Assembly (NCBI RefSeq): GCF_002075795.1
Contig: NZ_CP020472.1
Span: 1,967,001 to 2,031,000, forward strand
Source: Shewanella japonica
GTDB lineage: Bacteria > Pseudomonadota > Gammaproteobacteria > Enterobacterales > Shewanellaceae
DNA length: 64,000 nt
Reading direction: 5' to 3'
Positions 46,533 to 56,513 of this stretch are shown here, piece by piece. Below the pieces are notes generated by a model, which was not told the origin of the DNA, did no database searches, and saw nothing but the letters and a program-made list of their open reading frames with translations. Numbering within the stretch: position 1 is the first letter of the stretch; the number at the start of each line of letters is the position of its first letter. The position numbers and the translations under genes were made by a program.

Positions 46533-47651
46533 ATGGCAAGTCATCCGTTACTCGATAAGATCAATCAGCGCATGCAACAGCTGGATCAAGATGGCTTACT
46601 TAGAAAGCGTAATCAGACAGGCGTTTCTTCACATATTATTGACTTTAGTCACAATGACTATTTAGGTTTAGCCACTAGTGCTGAAATGATTTCCGCTTTA
46701 AATCAAGGTGCAAATCGTTATGGCGTGGGCAGTAAGGCGTCACCTTTAGTTTCAGGTTACAGTCAAGCGCATCATGATTTAGAGAAACACTTGTGTGAGG
46801 TCACAGGACATGAAGCTGGGTTATTGTTTTGCTCTGGATTCAGTGCAAATCAAGCATTACTTAAAACACTTGTTGATGGCAATGATGTCGTCATAGCGGA
46901 TAAGTTAATCCACGCTTCAATGATTGACGGCGTAAAGGATTCAGGTGCAAACCTTAAACGCTTTAAGCATAATGATTTACAGCATGCTGAGCAGTTGTTA
47001 ACTCGTCATCCCGAATCAATATTACTGACCGAAAGTGTGTTTAGTATGGACGGTGACAAAGCGCCGTTAGCTGAGTTAAAAGGCTTGTGCCAACAGTATA
47101 ATACGTGGTTAATTGTTGATGATGCGCATGGTTTTGGGGTATTGGCTGCCAGTTCCGTTAGCCAATATTGTGATATACAAGTTGTGACTTTCGGTAAAGC
47201 ATTAGGTTGTCAAGGTGCTGCGATATTAGGCAGTCAAGCTGTGATTGATTACCTGGTTGCTCAATCTCGTCACTATATATATTCAACAGCACTATCGCCT
47301 GCAAATGCGTACTTAGCGCTCGCGGCAGTGAAACTCACCCAAAGTTCATCTCATCGGTTTAATTCGCTTCAAGACAATATTCACTATTTTAAGCAGGCTT
47401 GCGCGCAAGAAAAAATCGATTTAACAGAGTCTGAAACCGCTATTCAACCCGTTATTATCGGCAGCAGTGAGCAGACTGTTATGGTTGCGGAGCAATTGAG
47501 GGCGGTAGGGTTACTTGTTGGTGCGATTAGACAGCCTACCGTGCCAAAAGGTCAAGCAAGGCTTCGAATTACACTTAATTCACAGCACACAAAAACACAG
47601 ATAAATCAGTTGGTCATGGCATTATCTAGATTAATCCATCCACACAATTAA
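46533..47651 (+). CDS. bioF: 8-amino-7-oxononanoate synthase
   Basis: A 372-residue PLP enzyme condensing pimeloyl-ACP (or -CoA) with alanine to give KAPA. The PLP lysine is K222 in VTFGKALGCQGAA. DFSHNDYLGLA, GSKASPLVSGY and IVDDAHGFGV are the alpha-oxoamine synthase signatures. It follows bioB by 43 bases and precedes bioC. Length is slightly below the usual 384-390, without loss of motifs. Confidence 0.95.
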   Translation: MASHPLLDKINQRMQQLDQDGLLRKRNQTGVSSHIIDFSHNDYLGLATSAEMISALNQGANRYGVGSKASPLVSGYSQAHHDLEKHLCEVTGHEAGLLFCSGFSANQALLKTLVDGNDVVIADKLIHASMIDGVKDSGANLKRFKHNDLQHAEQLLTRHPESILLTESVFSMDGDKAPLAELKGLCQQYNTWLIVDDAHGFGVLAASSVSQYCDIQVVTFGKALGCQGAAILGSQAVIDYLVAQSRHYIYSTALSPANAYLALAAVKLTQSSSHRFNSLQDNIHYFKQACAQEKIDLTESETAIQPVIIGSSEQTVMVAEQLRAVGLLVGAIRQPTVPKGQARLRITLNSQHTKTQINQLVMALSRLIHPHN

Positions 47652-47704
47652 AATTATATTTTATACACTGCCAATTTGCAGTTATCTCCTATTTGAGAGT
47701 ATCG

Positions 47705-48478
47705 ATGACTTTTAAAAATCCAGTAGCTGAAAAGTTTTCTCAAGCGGCCAAATGTTATAAACAGCATGATGTGTTGCAAAGAAGAACAGCAGAAAAATTA
47801 CTGACGCACCAAATTTTATCTGGAGATATTGTTGATATTGGCTGTGGTCCTGGTACTGATTTTACTTTAGTTAACCCACAGCAAATTCAAATCAAGCAGG
47901 TAATGGCGGTTGACTTGTCATCGGAAATGCTAGCAATGGTGAAGCAAGATTTTCCTGATTACCATACGCTATGTGCCGATGCTGCAGCATTACCGCTTAG
48001 TGCCAATCAATTTAATGGTTTGTATTCAAACTTAGTATTGCAGTGGTGTGAAGACTTACCCGCAGTGCTAAGTGAGTTTTATCGTATATTAAAGCCAGGT
48101 GCTCATTGCTTAATTAGTATTGTGTCTGCGGGCAGTTTACCTGAATTAAGCAAATTGGGGCTGGGGCACAATGATTTTTCTCATTTTGATGACATCGTCG
48201 CTCAAGCAAATAAGCACCACTGGCAGATTGAAAACGCTGAGCATTGCAGTGAGAGTTTATATTTTACAGACTTACGCACTTTATTGTATTCCATCAAAGG
48301 AGTTGGGGCGTCAGTTAAGTCACATCAGCAAACTCAGTCTAAAGAAAAGCAAGGCTCAGTGAGTTTACGAGGCCGCCAAGACTGGCTTGCACTGACTGAG
48401 AAAGCGGAATCACTGAGAGTTGAGCAAGGTATTCCACTGACATACCAAATTACCTACTTACATTTGATTAAAAAATAA
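47705..48478 (+). CDS. bioC: Malonyl-ACP O-methyltransferase
   Basis: A 257-residue SAM-dependent methyltransferase that methylates malonyl-ACP to disguise it for the fatty-acid enzymes, priming pimeloyl synthesis. The SAM motif is VDIGCGPGTDFTL, with the acidic post-II residue in VMAVDLSSEML, then LPLSANQFNGLYSNLVLQWC typical of BioC. The start at 47705 (MTFKNPVAEKFSQAAKCY) is preferred because a TTG 12 bases upstream has no family support. Its ester product needs a BioH-type esterase, and none is seen in the window. Confidence 0.92.
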   Translation: MTFKNPVAEKFSQAAKCYKQHDVLQRRTAEKLLTHQILSGDIVDIGCGPGTDFTLVNPQQIQIKQVMAVDLSSEMLAMVKQDFPDYHTLCADAAALPLSANQFNGLYSNLVLQWCEDLPAVLSEFYRILKPGAHCLISIVSAGSLPELSKLGLGHNDFSHFDDIVAQANKHHWQIENAEHCSESLYFTDLRTLLYSIKGVGASVKSHQQTQSKEKQGSVSLRGRQDWLALTEKAESLRVEQGIPLTYQITYLHLIKK

Positions 48479-48489
48479 GGCGAATTGCG

Positions 48490-49167
48490 ATGCTCTATTT
48501 TGTCACAGGTACAGATACTGATAGTGGTAAAACATTAGTTTCTTCAGCATTGCTGCATGCCGCTAATGGCTCAACCATAGGTGTAAAACCGATAGCTTCA
48601 GGTTGTGAACAAACGTCCCAAGGGCTGAGAAATAGCGACGCATTAGCGTTAATCGCTCAATCCAGTATTAAACTTGAATATTCGCAGATTAATCCTGTTT
48701 CATTTGAACCTGCCATCGCGCCACACATTGCAGCAAACGCGCAAGGGGTCAAGTTAACCGCGCAAGGGGTTGTGAAGTCATTACCTTTGGCGGCGCTATT
48801 GAGTGCAGACTTTAGCTTGATTGAAGGTGCGGGTGGTTGGCGATTACCCCTTGGCAATGGTGAGTTCTTGTCAGACTCAGTGAAGCGATTAAACTCAAAC
48901 AACGAGTTAGGTGTTATTTTGGTGGTTGGGATGAAATTAGGCTGTTTGAATCATGCATTGTTAACTCAAGAAGCTGTGGTGGCTGATGGGTTAAAGATAG
49001 CGGGTTGGGTTGCGAATCAAGTCGATCCTAACATGGCTAATCAGCAAGAAAATTTAGCCAGTTTACAGCAAATAATGTCGGCTCCATTTCTGGGCTATAT
49101 TCCTCATTTAAGTCAGCCAAGTGCAGCACAGGCAGCAAAGTTTATTACACTCACTAATCTACTGTAA
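48490..49167 (+). CDS. bioD: Dethiobiotin synthetase
   Basis: A 225-residue P-loop enzyme closing the ureido ring: DAPA + CO2 + ATP gives dethiobiotin. P-loop GTDTDSGKT (residues 7-15, K14) with the catalytic KPIASGCE segment, EGAGGWRLPL and the C-terminal PHLSQP. It starts 12 bases after the bioC stop. Last gene of the operon. A 13-base duplication (49193-49218) lies in the following spacer. Confidence 0.95.
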   Translation: MLYFVTGTDTDSGKTLVSSALLHAANGSTIGVKPIASGCEQTSQGLRNSDALALIAQSSIKLEYSQINPVSFEPAIAPHIAANAQGVKLTAQGVVKSLPLAALLSADFSLIEGAGGWRLPLGNGEFLSDSVKRLNSNNELGVILVVGMKLGCLNHALLTQEAVVADGLKIAGWVANQVDPNMANQQENLASLQQIMSAPFLGYIPHLSQPSAAQAAKFITLTNLL

Positions 49168-49192
49168 GTTTATAAAGTCAGGTTAATTCATC

Positions 49193-49218
49193 AGTTTATT
49201 GAATGAGTTTATTGAATG
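49193..49218. repeat. 13-base tandem duplication (AGTTTATTGAATG, 2 copies)
   Basis: Two perfect copies head to tail in the spacer after bioD. Confidence 0.85.
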
Positions 49219-49285
49219 AGGTAGTAAAAACGCCACTTAATTTTTGTTTTACGTCAATGTGATTGAACCGTTTCTAGGGTGAGAT

Positions 49286-49798
49286 ATGAACAAAGTTATT
49301 ATTTTCGGTAATTCAGGCTCAGGTAAATCGACGTTGGCTTGTGCCTTAGCAAAGCGTCACCAGCTTTCTCACTTAGATTTAGACACCATTGCGTGGCAAG
49401 CATCTAATCCACCCACTCGATTACCCCTCGAACAATCTAAGCTTCATATTCAATCATTTTTAGACAAGTATACAAATTGGGTGATTGAAGGCTGCTATGC
49501 TGACTTATTAGCATTAGTTGCTCCTTTTGCTGAAGAAGCTATTTTTCTAAACCTGCCAGTTAGTGAATGTGTTGATAATGCAAAGCGACGTCCATGGGAG
49601 CCGCACAAATATCCTGACAAACAAGCGCAAGATGCTAATTTGCCAATGTTAATTGATTGGATTGGCCAATATACGACTCGAGAAGATACCTTTTCACTGT
49701 CAGCGCACGAGCGTTTATATCGTGACGTGAAAGCCACGAAAATGATGTTTAAATCCAATGTGAGCGCTCGCGTGTTACTCGACAATATGACTTCATAG
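49286..49798 (+). CDS. Small P-loop ATPase/adenylate kinase-like protein
   Basis: A 170-residue cytoplasmic P-loop protein. Walker A GNSGSGKST is at residues 8-16 (K14). LDLDTIAW, a conserved W in WVIEGCYADLL, and a C-terminal domain with basic residues (KRRPWEPHKYP; RLYRDVKATK) match the adenylate kinase-like/topology-modulation (FlaR-like) group of kinases, often annotated AAA family ATPase. Substrate is not known. A single gene with its own start region (GGTGAG before the ATG), followed by a hairpin. Confidence 0.75.
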   Translation: MNKVIIFGNSGSGKSTLACALAKRHQLSHLDLDTIAWQASNPPTRLPLEQSKLHIQSFLDKYTNWVIEGCYADLLALVAPFAEEAIFLNLPVSECVDNAKRRPWEPHKYPDKQAQDANLPMLIDWIGQYTTREDTFSLSAHERLYRDVKATKMMFKSNVSARVLLDNMTS

Positions 49799-49929
49799 TT
49801 AGGCTTGTCTAAAATTCAACGATATCTTTTCAATTGAGCAAGAGTTTGCGTGATTGTTTCTGTTAATAAAGAAGGTTGAATTTTGGCGATGATATATGAC
49901 TTAAGCGTTAATTGGTTCTAACTAATATA

Positions 49930-49960
49930 AAGCGAAGTCATTAATGAGACTCGCTTCTAT
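49930..49960 (+). terminator. Possible terminator after the P-loop ATPase gene
   Basis: AAGCGA-a-GTC...GAC-TCGCTT stem with one bulged A and loop ATTAATGA, followed by CTATTTTATTT. It lies 130 bases beyond the stop. The remaining spacer to 50097 shows nothing more. Confidence 0.5.
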
Positions 49961-50097
49961 TTTATTTAACAGAGGTATTAGCGCAATAAGTAATAACGAT
50001 GACTATTTTTCTGCTATGTTTAATTCTAAATAAAACTCCGATTTTTCAAACATTTCCCAATCACATGTAGTAATATCTTACTAACAAAATTTAAACA

Positions 50098-51360
50098 ATG
50101 AAGCGTCGGTTCACTACAAAAGGTTTAGGTTATAGATATGGCAAATTTAACTCTGCAACTCGTGCGACATTTTCTTTATTCGCAGCAGTAACCTTATTAA
50201 TGGGTTGTGAAACCCCAGAACCTGTTATCACACCCAAATTGGTTGTGGTTGAACAAGTGGATACGGCAACGGTGCCTTTATTCGGTAATTATGTCGGTGT
50301 AACCAAGGCATCACTCGATGTTGAGGTTAGGGCGCGTGTCGATGGTTTTGTACAGGATAAAAGCTTTATTGAAGGGAGTGCCATTAAAGAAGGCGACTTA
50401 CTTTACAGTATTGATAATCGACCTTATTTGGCTGTGGTAAACCGTTTAAAAGCGAATGTGGAGTCTCAGCAGTCTGTTTTAGATAAGTCTCAACGAGATG
50501 TTGAACGTTTAAAGCCTTTGTATGAGCAAGATGCTGCTAGCCAATTAGATTTTGATAATGCGATTTCGATATTGTCTCAGGCTCGTTCAAGTCTTGCAGC
50601 AAGTAAAGCAGAGCTTGAAGAAGCTGAGCTTGAGTTAAGTTATACCCAAATTACCTCACCAATTTCAGGATTAGTGAGCCGCTCCGAAGTTGATATCGGG
50701 GCATTGGTTGGCAGTAATGGCCAGTCTTTATTGACCCGTGTTAAACAGGTTGATCCAATCTATGTGACTTTTAATATGTCAGCATTAGATTACCTCAATG
50801 CTCGCCGACGCATGACCAGTTATTCTGAGCAACAAGAAGCAGAAGCAGAAGGTAAAGCGGTTGAAGGTTTTGTCACTATCACCTTGCCTGATGACAGTGA
50901 ATATCGATACTTAGGTAATGTTCGCTTTACTGACCCATCAGTAAACCCTGAAACGGGCACTTTTGAAGTGCGAGCAGAGTTACCAAACCCCAATAGAGAA
51001 CTTCTACCTGGCCAATACACCAATGTGCGCATCAAGTTGAATGAAATGAAAGATGCCATCGTGATCCCTCAAAAAGCAACGCAAGTTGAGCAAGGAGGCG
51101 TGTATGTCATGGTGGTATTACCAAATAATAAAGTCGAACGCAGATTCATTGTGATTGAACACCAAAGCCAACTAGGTGTAGTGGTTAAGAGTGGCTTAAA
51201 AGCGGGTGAATTAGTCATTGTCGAAGGCATGCATCGTGTTCGACATGGCCAACTCGCAGAGCCGTTAACTGCAGAACAATATCTAAAAAAAGAAGATGCA
51301 ATTGAAAAAGAGCAAGCGCTTCAGCAACAGATATTGGAACAAGAACAGGAGCAAAAATAA
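50098..51360 (+). CDS. RND efflux pump membrane fusion lipoprotein
   Basis: A 420-residue periplasmic adaptor of the AcrA/MexA family. The signal has a lipobox-like LMGC (lipidated C37). The beta-barrel, lipoyl and alpha-hairpin regions are recognisable: GNYVGVTKASLDVEVRARVDG, the coiled hairpin at about 115-190 (SQQSVLDKSQRDVERLKPLY), the lipoyl half LSYTQITSPISGLVSR, and VYVMVVLPNNKVERRF at the C-terminal part. It is the first gene of the MFP-RND-OMF operon. The stop shares bases with the next ATG (TAATG). No good ribosome-binding site precedes the ATG. Substrates cannot be inferred. Confidence 0.92.
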   Translation: MKRRFTTKGLGYRYGKFNSATRATFSLFAAVTLLMGCETPEPVITPKLVVVEQVDTATVPLFGNYVGVTKASLDVEVRARVDGFVQDKSFIEGSAIKEGDLLYSIDNRPYLAVVNRLKANVESQQSVLDKSQRDVERLKPLYEQDAASQLDFDNAISILSQARSSLAASKAELEEAELELSYTQITSPISGLVSRSEVDIGALVGSNGQSLLTRVKQVDPIYVTFNMSALDYLNARRRMTSYSEQQEAEAEGKAVEGFVTITLPDDSEYRYLGNVRFTDPSVNPETGTFEVRAELPNPNRELLPGQYTNVRIKLNEMKDAIVIPQKATQVEQGGVYVMVVLPNNKVERRFIVIEHQSQLGVVVKSGLKAGELVIVEGMHRVRHGQLAEPLTAEQYLKKEDAIEKEQALQQQILEQEQEQK

Positions 51361-54300
51361 TGGCTCAGTTTTTTGTTAATCGCCCCGTTTATGCATGCGT
51401 AATATCAATCGTTATTGTGTTGCTTGGCCTTATTTCCATGTTTCAATTGCCTATTGACCAATACCCTTATATTACGCCACCTCAGGTGAAAGTATCGGCA
51501 TCTTATCCCGGTGCAACGTCTACTACCGCTGCAGAATCTGTTGCCACGCCACTTGAGCAAGAGCTCAATGGCTTACCTAACATGATTTATATGAGTTCAA
51601 AAAGTACTAATTCAGGAAGTGCCAATGTCACAATAACTTTTGATGTTGGAACCAATCCTGACTTGGCTGCTGTTGATGTTCAAAATTCGACTCAACAAGC
51701 TACAGGTAGTTTGCCAATTGATGTGCAAACGGAAGGCGTTTCTGTGTCAAAAGAAGCCTCTGTTGAATTATTAAAGCTTGCGTTGACTTCAACTGATGAA
51801 CGCTTTGACGAAATTTACCTCAGTAACTACGGCACAATTAACATTGAGTCTGCATTAAAACGTATTCCAGGTGTCGGTCGTGTTCGTAATACTGGTTCGC
51901 GCAGTTATTCAATGCGGGTGTGGTTACGACCTGACACTATGGCAGGTTATGGGTTAACGACTGCTGATGTTATTAGTGCAATTAAAGCGCAAAACAAAGA
52001 GTCGCCAGCTGGCACTATTGGCTCTCAGCCTAATAGTGATGCGCTTAGTATGACATTACCTATTACCGCTGCGGGCCGTATGAGTAGCGTTCCTCAGTTT
52101 AAAGAAATCATAGTCAGAGCTAATAATGATGGCTCTATCGTTCGCTTGCGGGATATTGCCGATATTGAACTTGGCTCCTCTGCTTATACATTACAATCTC
52201 AATTAAATGGCGCTAACGCGACCATTTTACAAGTGTATTTATTACCAGGAGCCAATGCGCTAGAGGTCACTAAAAACGTTAAAAAAGAAATGACGAAACT
52301 GGCTGAAAAATTCCCTCAAGGTATGAATTGGGAAGTCTTTTTTGATGCGTCTGTCTTTATTGAAAACTCAATTGATGAAGTGGTTAAAACCCTAGTAGAA
52401 GCGCTTATTTTGGTTATCTTAGTGGTGTTTTTATTCTTACAAAATGTGCGAGCCACTTTAATTCCTGCGATTGCTGTACCTGTGTCCCTGATTGGCACAT
52501 TGGCAGCAATGTTAGCTTTTGGTTTTACGATAAATACGGTGAGTTTATTAGCGCTGGTATTGGCCATCGGTATTGTGGTGGATGATGCCATTGTGGTGGT
52601 TGAAAATGTTGAGCGGTTAATGAACGAGAAGGGCCTATCATCGGTTGAAGCGACTCGCGTTGCGATGAAGGAATTATCAGGGGCGCTAGTGGCTACGAGT
52701 CTTGTGCTGGCTGCTGTTTTTGTGCCTGTTTCATTTTTATCTGGAATCACAGGGATCATGTATCGTGAATTTGCGGTTGCGATTACGGTCGCAGTGCTGA
52801 TTTCTACAGTGGTTGCCTTAACACTGTCACCTGCATTATGTGCGTTATTGTTAAAACCTGGCGATAAGCCGAGCTCTGGTTTTTTCAAGTGGATGAACGA
52901 TAAACTTGATATGAGTACCACCAAATACGTATCGCTGGTGGCGTTGACAACCAAGCATGCTAAACGCAGTTATTTACTGTTTGCATTGATGGTTGGTGGG
53001 GTTTATTTCATTATGACGTCTTTACCGTCAAGTTTTATGCCTGATGAAGATCAAGGCCGCTTTTTCATTGATATGTCCTTGCCTGACGGTGCAACGGTTA
53101 ATCGCTCTCAAGCTGTACTTAAAAAAGCTGAATCTCATGTTTTAGCTCATCCCGCGGTGGCATATTCATTTACGCTAGCAGGGGAAAATAAACGTTCAGG
53201 CTCAAATCAGGCGAATGGACAATTTGAAGTTATTCTTAAACCTTGGGCTGAAAGAGCAGAGTCAGATGCTACAGTCCAAAAAGTGATGAAAGACATTCAA
53301 GGCTCACTTCAAGATATCTTAGAGGCGGACTTTAATATTTATCTTCCTTCTGCTGTTCCGGGCTTAGGTAACGGCTCAGGTGTTGAAATGGAGTTGCAAG
53401 ATACATCTGGTACCAATTTTAAAGGGTTAACTGAAACAGCAGATGAACTGATAGAAGCATTAAAACTTCAACCAGAAATCGCTAAAGCTAGTTTGTCACT
53501 ACAAAGTGCAATTCCACAACTGCATTTGACTGTTGATGAAGCAAAAGCGATGGCCATTGGCGTGAATGTGGCAGATATCTACAGCACGATTAAAACATTT
53601 ACTGATTCATCTACCGTAAATGACTTTAATTTATTTGGCAGAGTCTACCGAGTGAAGGTTCAGGCAGAAGAGCAATATCGTCAGTTTCCAGAGCAAATTA
53701 AAGATTACTATGTACGCTCGGCATCCGGCGCTATGGTGCCCATTGGTGTGTTAGCCAAATATGAATACTCAGTTGGACCTGCTGCAGTGACCCATTATAA
53801 CTTATTCAGTAGTGTCTCGATTAATGCTACGCCTGCACAAGGGTATGCCTCGGGCGATGTGATTAAAGCGATTGAACGAGTAGCAAAACCAATGCTGCCA
53901 AATGAGTTTAGTTATGAATGGACTGGTATTACGTTCCAAGAAGTACAATCTGCAAATCAAACGAGTATTGCGGTCGCCTTGGCCATGTTATTTGTCTTTT
54001 TGTTTTTAGCAGCACTGTATGAAAGCTGGACAATCCCGATTGCTGTACTGCTAATTGCCCCCATTGCAATGTTGGGAGCGGCACTGGGCACCTTAGTGAG
54101 TGGTATGGAAAGTAACTTGTTTTTCCAAGTGGCCTTTATCGCCTTGATTGGTATGGCAGCTAAAAACTCAATCTTAATTGTGGAATTTGCGAATCAATTA
54201 CATAAAGAGGGCAAAAGTCGAATTGATGCAGCGTTAGAGGCTGCCAATATGCGCTTTAGACCAATCTTAATGACCTCAATGGCATTTATTCTAGGGGTAT

Positions 54301-54527
54301 TACCTTTGGTTCTGTCTGTTGGCCCAGGAGCTGTGAGTAGGCAAAGCATTTCTATTCCAATTTTATGTGGGATGGTGTTTGCGACAACCATAGGTATTGT
54401 CATGGTGCCGTTATTTTTCGTCACGACAGTGGGTTGGTTTAAATCTAAAGTCTCAAATGAAACCAAGTCAAATCCTGTGCAAAAAGTGCAAAATACGGAC
54501 ACGAATGAGGAGGGCAACCATGCTTAA
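51360..54527 (+). CDS. RND multidrug efflux transporter (AcrB/MexB type)
   Basis: A 1055-residue inner-membrane drug/proton antiporter. It has twelve membrane segments in two homologous halves, with periplasmic pore domains. The proton-relay aspartates are D408 and D409 in GIVVDDAIVVVENVERL (E. coli AcrB D407/D408). N-terminal PVYACVISIVIVLLGLISMFQ, NSTNSGSANVTITF-like and C-terminal MAAKNSILIVEFANQL and MRFRPILMTSMAF are family signatures, placing it in the HAE1 drug-efflux group. It shares TAATG with the adaptor gene and overlaps the outer-membrane factor by 8 bases. Confidence 0.95.
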   Translation: MAQFFVNRPVYACVISIVIVLLGLISMFQLPIDQYPYITPPQVKVSASYPGATSTTAAESVATPLEQELNGLPNMIYMSSKSTNSGSANVTITFDVGTNPDLAAVDVQNSTQQATGSLPIDVQTEGVSVSKEASVELLKLALTSTDERFDEIYLSNYGTINIESALKRIPGVGRVRNTGSRSYSMRVWLRPDTMAGYGLTTADVISAIKAQNKESPAGTIGSQPNSDALSMTLPITAAGRMSSVPQFKEIIVRANNDGSIVRLRDIADIELGSSAYTLQSQLNGANATILQVYLLPGANALEVTKNVKKEMTKLAEKFPQGMNWEVFFDASVFIENSIDEVVKTLVEALILVILVVFLFLQNVRATLIPAIAVPVSLIGTLAAMLAFGFTINTVSLLALVLAIGIVVDDAIVVVENVERLMNEKGLSSVEATRVAMKELSGALVATSLVLAAVFVPVSFLSGITGIMYREFAVAITVAVLISTVVALTLSPALCALLLKPGDKPSSGFFKWMNDKLDMSTTKYVSLVALTTKHAKRSYLLFALMVGGVYFIMTSLPSSFMPDEDQGRFFIDMSLPDGATVNRSQAVLKKAESHVLAHPAVAYSFTLAGENKRSGSNQANGQFEVILKPWAERAESDATVQKVMKDIQGSLQDILEADFNIYLPSAVPGLGNGSGVEMELQDTSGTNFKGLTETADELIEALKLQPEIAKASLSLQSAIPQLHLTVDEAKAMAIGVNVADIYSTIKTFTDSSTVNDFNLFGRVYRVKVQAEEQYRQFPEQIKDYYVRSASGAMVPIGVLAKYEYSVGPAAVTHYNLFSSVSINATPAQGYASGDVIKAIERVAKPMLPNEFSYEWTGITFQEVQSANQTSIAVALAMLFVFLFLAALYESWTIPIAVLLIAPIAMLGAALGTLVSGMESNLFFQVAFIALIGMAAKNSILIVEFANQLHKEGKSRIDAALEAANMRFRPILMTSMAFILGVLPLVLSVGPGAVSRQSISIPILCGMVFATTIGIVMVPLFFVTTVGWFKSKVSNETKSNPVQKVQNTDTNEEGNHA

Positions 54528-56028
54528 ATTTTCCAGCTTATCTGCCCCGACACAAGGCTATGTTGATGGGATTAGAGTCAAAGGAAAAAGTTGTCTGTCT
54601 ATCCTTTTTGGGGCGAGTGTAACGTTACTGTTATCCAGTTGCGCTATGGGGCCTGACTACCAGCGGCCTGAAATTGAAGTCCCAGCTCAGTATCATGATG
54701 ATTTAGCACAAGAGTCTCAAGAAAATTTGGGGCTTGCGAATTGGAAAGCGTTTTATCTTGATGAAGATTTACAAGTGCTTATCAGTCATGCGCTTGCGCA
54801 GAATCTAGACTTAGAAACTGTACGTTCAAGATTAATTGCTGCACGAAGAGAAGTCACGGTAACAGACTCAGCTTTATATCCAGCTTTTGGCATTAATGCA
54901 GATGCAGAGCGCTCTATTGATAGTGCGATTACCAATACCGATCCTGAACATGGTAACGAGTTTACTTTAGATGGCACGGTATCGTGGGAGCTAGATGTTT
55001 GGGGAGCTAACCGTCGTCGCAGTGAAGCTGAATATGCAAACTTCCTATCTGCGCAAGAAGCGTTAAATTTAGCGGTTATTAGCCTAATTAGTGATGTCGC
55101 GTCTCGATACTATGAATGGTTGGATATTGAACAGCGATATTTAATTTCTCTCAATACCGTTGAAATACGCTTAAAAGAGCGCGATCTAGCAAGACTTCGT
55201 AAACAAAATGGTGTGATTTCAGGTTTACAGGTTCGTCAAGCTGAAGTTGAGTATCAAAGTGCCAAAGTCACTTTACCTGACTTAGATTTCGAGCGTAAAG
55301 CAAAAGCTAATCAATTAAAAATACTCTTGGGTGAGTTTGACTATCCTTTAGCGCTTAAAACTCAGCAGGAGATTACAGCTTATCGGCAGTTATTCCCGAC
55401 CAGCTTTACTGTGGGGGTGCCATCTCAAATGTTATCTCAGCGCCCAGATGTTAAGGCGGCAGAGCAAGAACTTATCGCCGCTAATGCGAATGTCGGCGTG
55501 GCGAAAGCTGCCTTTTTTCCACAATTTACTATAACAGGCAGTTATGGCACTGAAACCGATGATCTTAGCAGTATATTTGATAGCCAAGGTGTTACTTGGT
55601 CATTACTTGGTGGCATTACTGCGCCTATATTTAATGCCGGCCGTATCGCAGCCCAATATGACATCTCACAAGAAGCATTTAATCAAGCACACTTAAATTA
55701 TCGAAGCACAGTGCTCAAAGCTTACTTTGAGGTCAATGACGCTATGAATAGTTTTCGCCGTTCAGAGTTAGCGATTGAAGCACAGCAAGAATTGGTTGAA
55801 GCGTCAAAAGAGTACACTCGCTTAGCCACTTTGCGTTATCGAAATGGTGTTTCAAGTTCTTTGGACTTGATGGATGCACAGCGCAGTTTATTTAGTGCTG
55901 AGTTAACCTTAAGCCAAGTTAAGCGTGATCGCTTATTATCGCTGATTACGCTTTACCGCTCGCTTGGCGGAGGAGTATTAACTCAAGAAGAGTTAGCCCA
56001 GATCACTGACCAAGAAAACGCTGATTAA
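54520..56028 (+). CDS. RND efflux outer-membrane channel lipoprotein (NodT/OprM family)
   Basis: A 502-residue outer-membrane factor that completes the tripartite pump. Lipobox LLSSC (lipidated C41) is followed by AMGPDYQRPE, the classic N-terminus of NodT/OprM lipoproteins. Two OEP repeats form the alpha-barrel (LISHALAQNLDLETVRSRLIAARR; LATLRYRNGVSSSLDLMDAQRS). The ATG at 54520 has AGGAGG six bases upstream and overlaps the RND stop. A much longer in-frame reading starting inside the RND gene is rejected. All three pump genes are present in order, so the operon is self-sufficient. Confidence 0.93.
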   Translation: MLKFSSLSAPTQGYVDGIRVKGKSCLSILFGASVTLLLSSCAMGPDYQRPEIEVPAQYHDDLAQESQENLGLANWKAFYLDEDLQVLISHALAQNLDLETVRSRLIAARREVTVTDSALYPAFGINADAERSIDSAITNTDPEHGNEFTLDGTVSWELDVWGANRRRSEAEYANFLSAQEALNLAVISLISDVASRYYEWLDIEQRYLISLNTVEIRLKERDLARLRKQNGVISGLQVRQAEVEYQSAKVTLPDLDFERKAKANQLKILLGEFDYPLALKTQQEITAYRQLFPTSFTVGVPSQMLSQRPDVKAAEQELIAANANVGVAKAAFFPQFTITGSYGTETDDLSSIFDSQGVTWSLLGGITAPIFNAGRIAAQYDISQEAFNQAHLNYRSTVLKAYFEVNDAMNSFRRSELAIEAQQELVEASKEYTRLATLRYRNGVSSSLDLMDAQRSLFSAELTLSQVKRDRLLSLITLYRSLGGGVLTQEELAQITDQENAD

Positions 56029-56035
56029 TACTTGC

Positions 56036-56074
56036 TAAAGCAGGTTTAGGTAAGCATTGTCTAAACCTGTTTTA
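56036..56074 (+). terminator. Terminator of the RND efflux operon
   Basis: CAGGTTTAG-N11-CTAAACCTG, a perfect 9-bp stem (56041-56069) followed by TTTTA, just after the stop at 56028. Confidence 0.75.
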
Positions 56075-56131
56075 TGCTAGTAAATACAGAGTCATACTTT
56101 CGCTATTATATTGGCGAGCCAACTTACTCAT

Positions 56132-56167
56132 TCCATATTTTACTCCATATTTCACTCCATATTTTAC
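56132..56167. repeat. 12-base tandem repeat (TCCATATTTTAC, 3 copies)
   Basis: Three head-to-tail copies, the middle one with T to C at position 10. Located in the spacer between the efflux operon and the haem receptor gene. Confidence 0.9.
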
Positions 56168-56513
56168 TGAAAGTGACTTTAGTCCTCTTCAATCACCATT
56201 ATTGAGTCAACATTCATGGCAATTAAAGGCATGTAAACTCAAAGCTTAACTTAGATGGTGTTGCTTTGACGACTGATGTTAGATGCAAAAAGTGACAAAT
56301 GTTATTTTTTAAATTAGCTTTGACTCATATTAGTAAATATTATTCTGAAAAGTTTTTACATCAATGAAACATAAGCGAAAATTCTCAATGAGTTTATTCA
56401 CGATAAATGGATATTGGGATCGAGATCGCTATGTGAAAAATACTTCATGGTAGACTCCTGCGCAATTCGAGATGAGATTAATTCCTATTAAGTTTTAATT
56501 AAGGATAGCGTTG
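56168..56513. other. Upstream region of the haem-type TonB receptor gene
   Basis: AT-rich spacer, presumably holding the promoter. I looked for a Fur box (GATAATGATAATCATTATC) and found only poor partial matches around 56320-56350. No gene was seen. Confidence 0.35.

Noticed and set aside
54397..54519. Upstream extension of the outer-membrane factor into the RND gene
   Set aside because: It would add 41 residues before a clear lipoprotein signal; the ATG at 54520 has an ideal AGGAGG.
56320..56350. Fur box upstream of the haem-type receptor
   Set aside because: Only short AT-rich partial matches; no palindromic 19-mer resembling the consensus.
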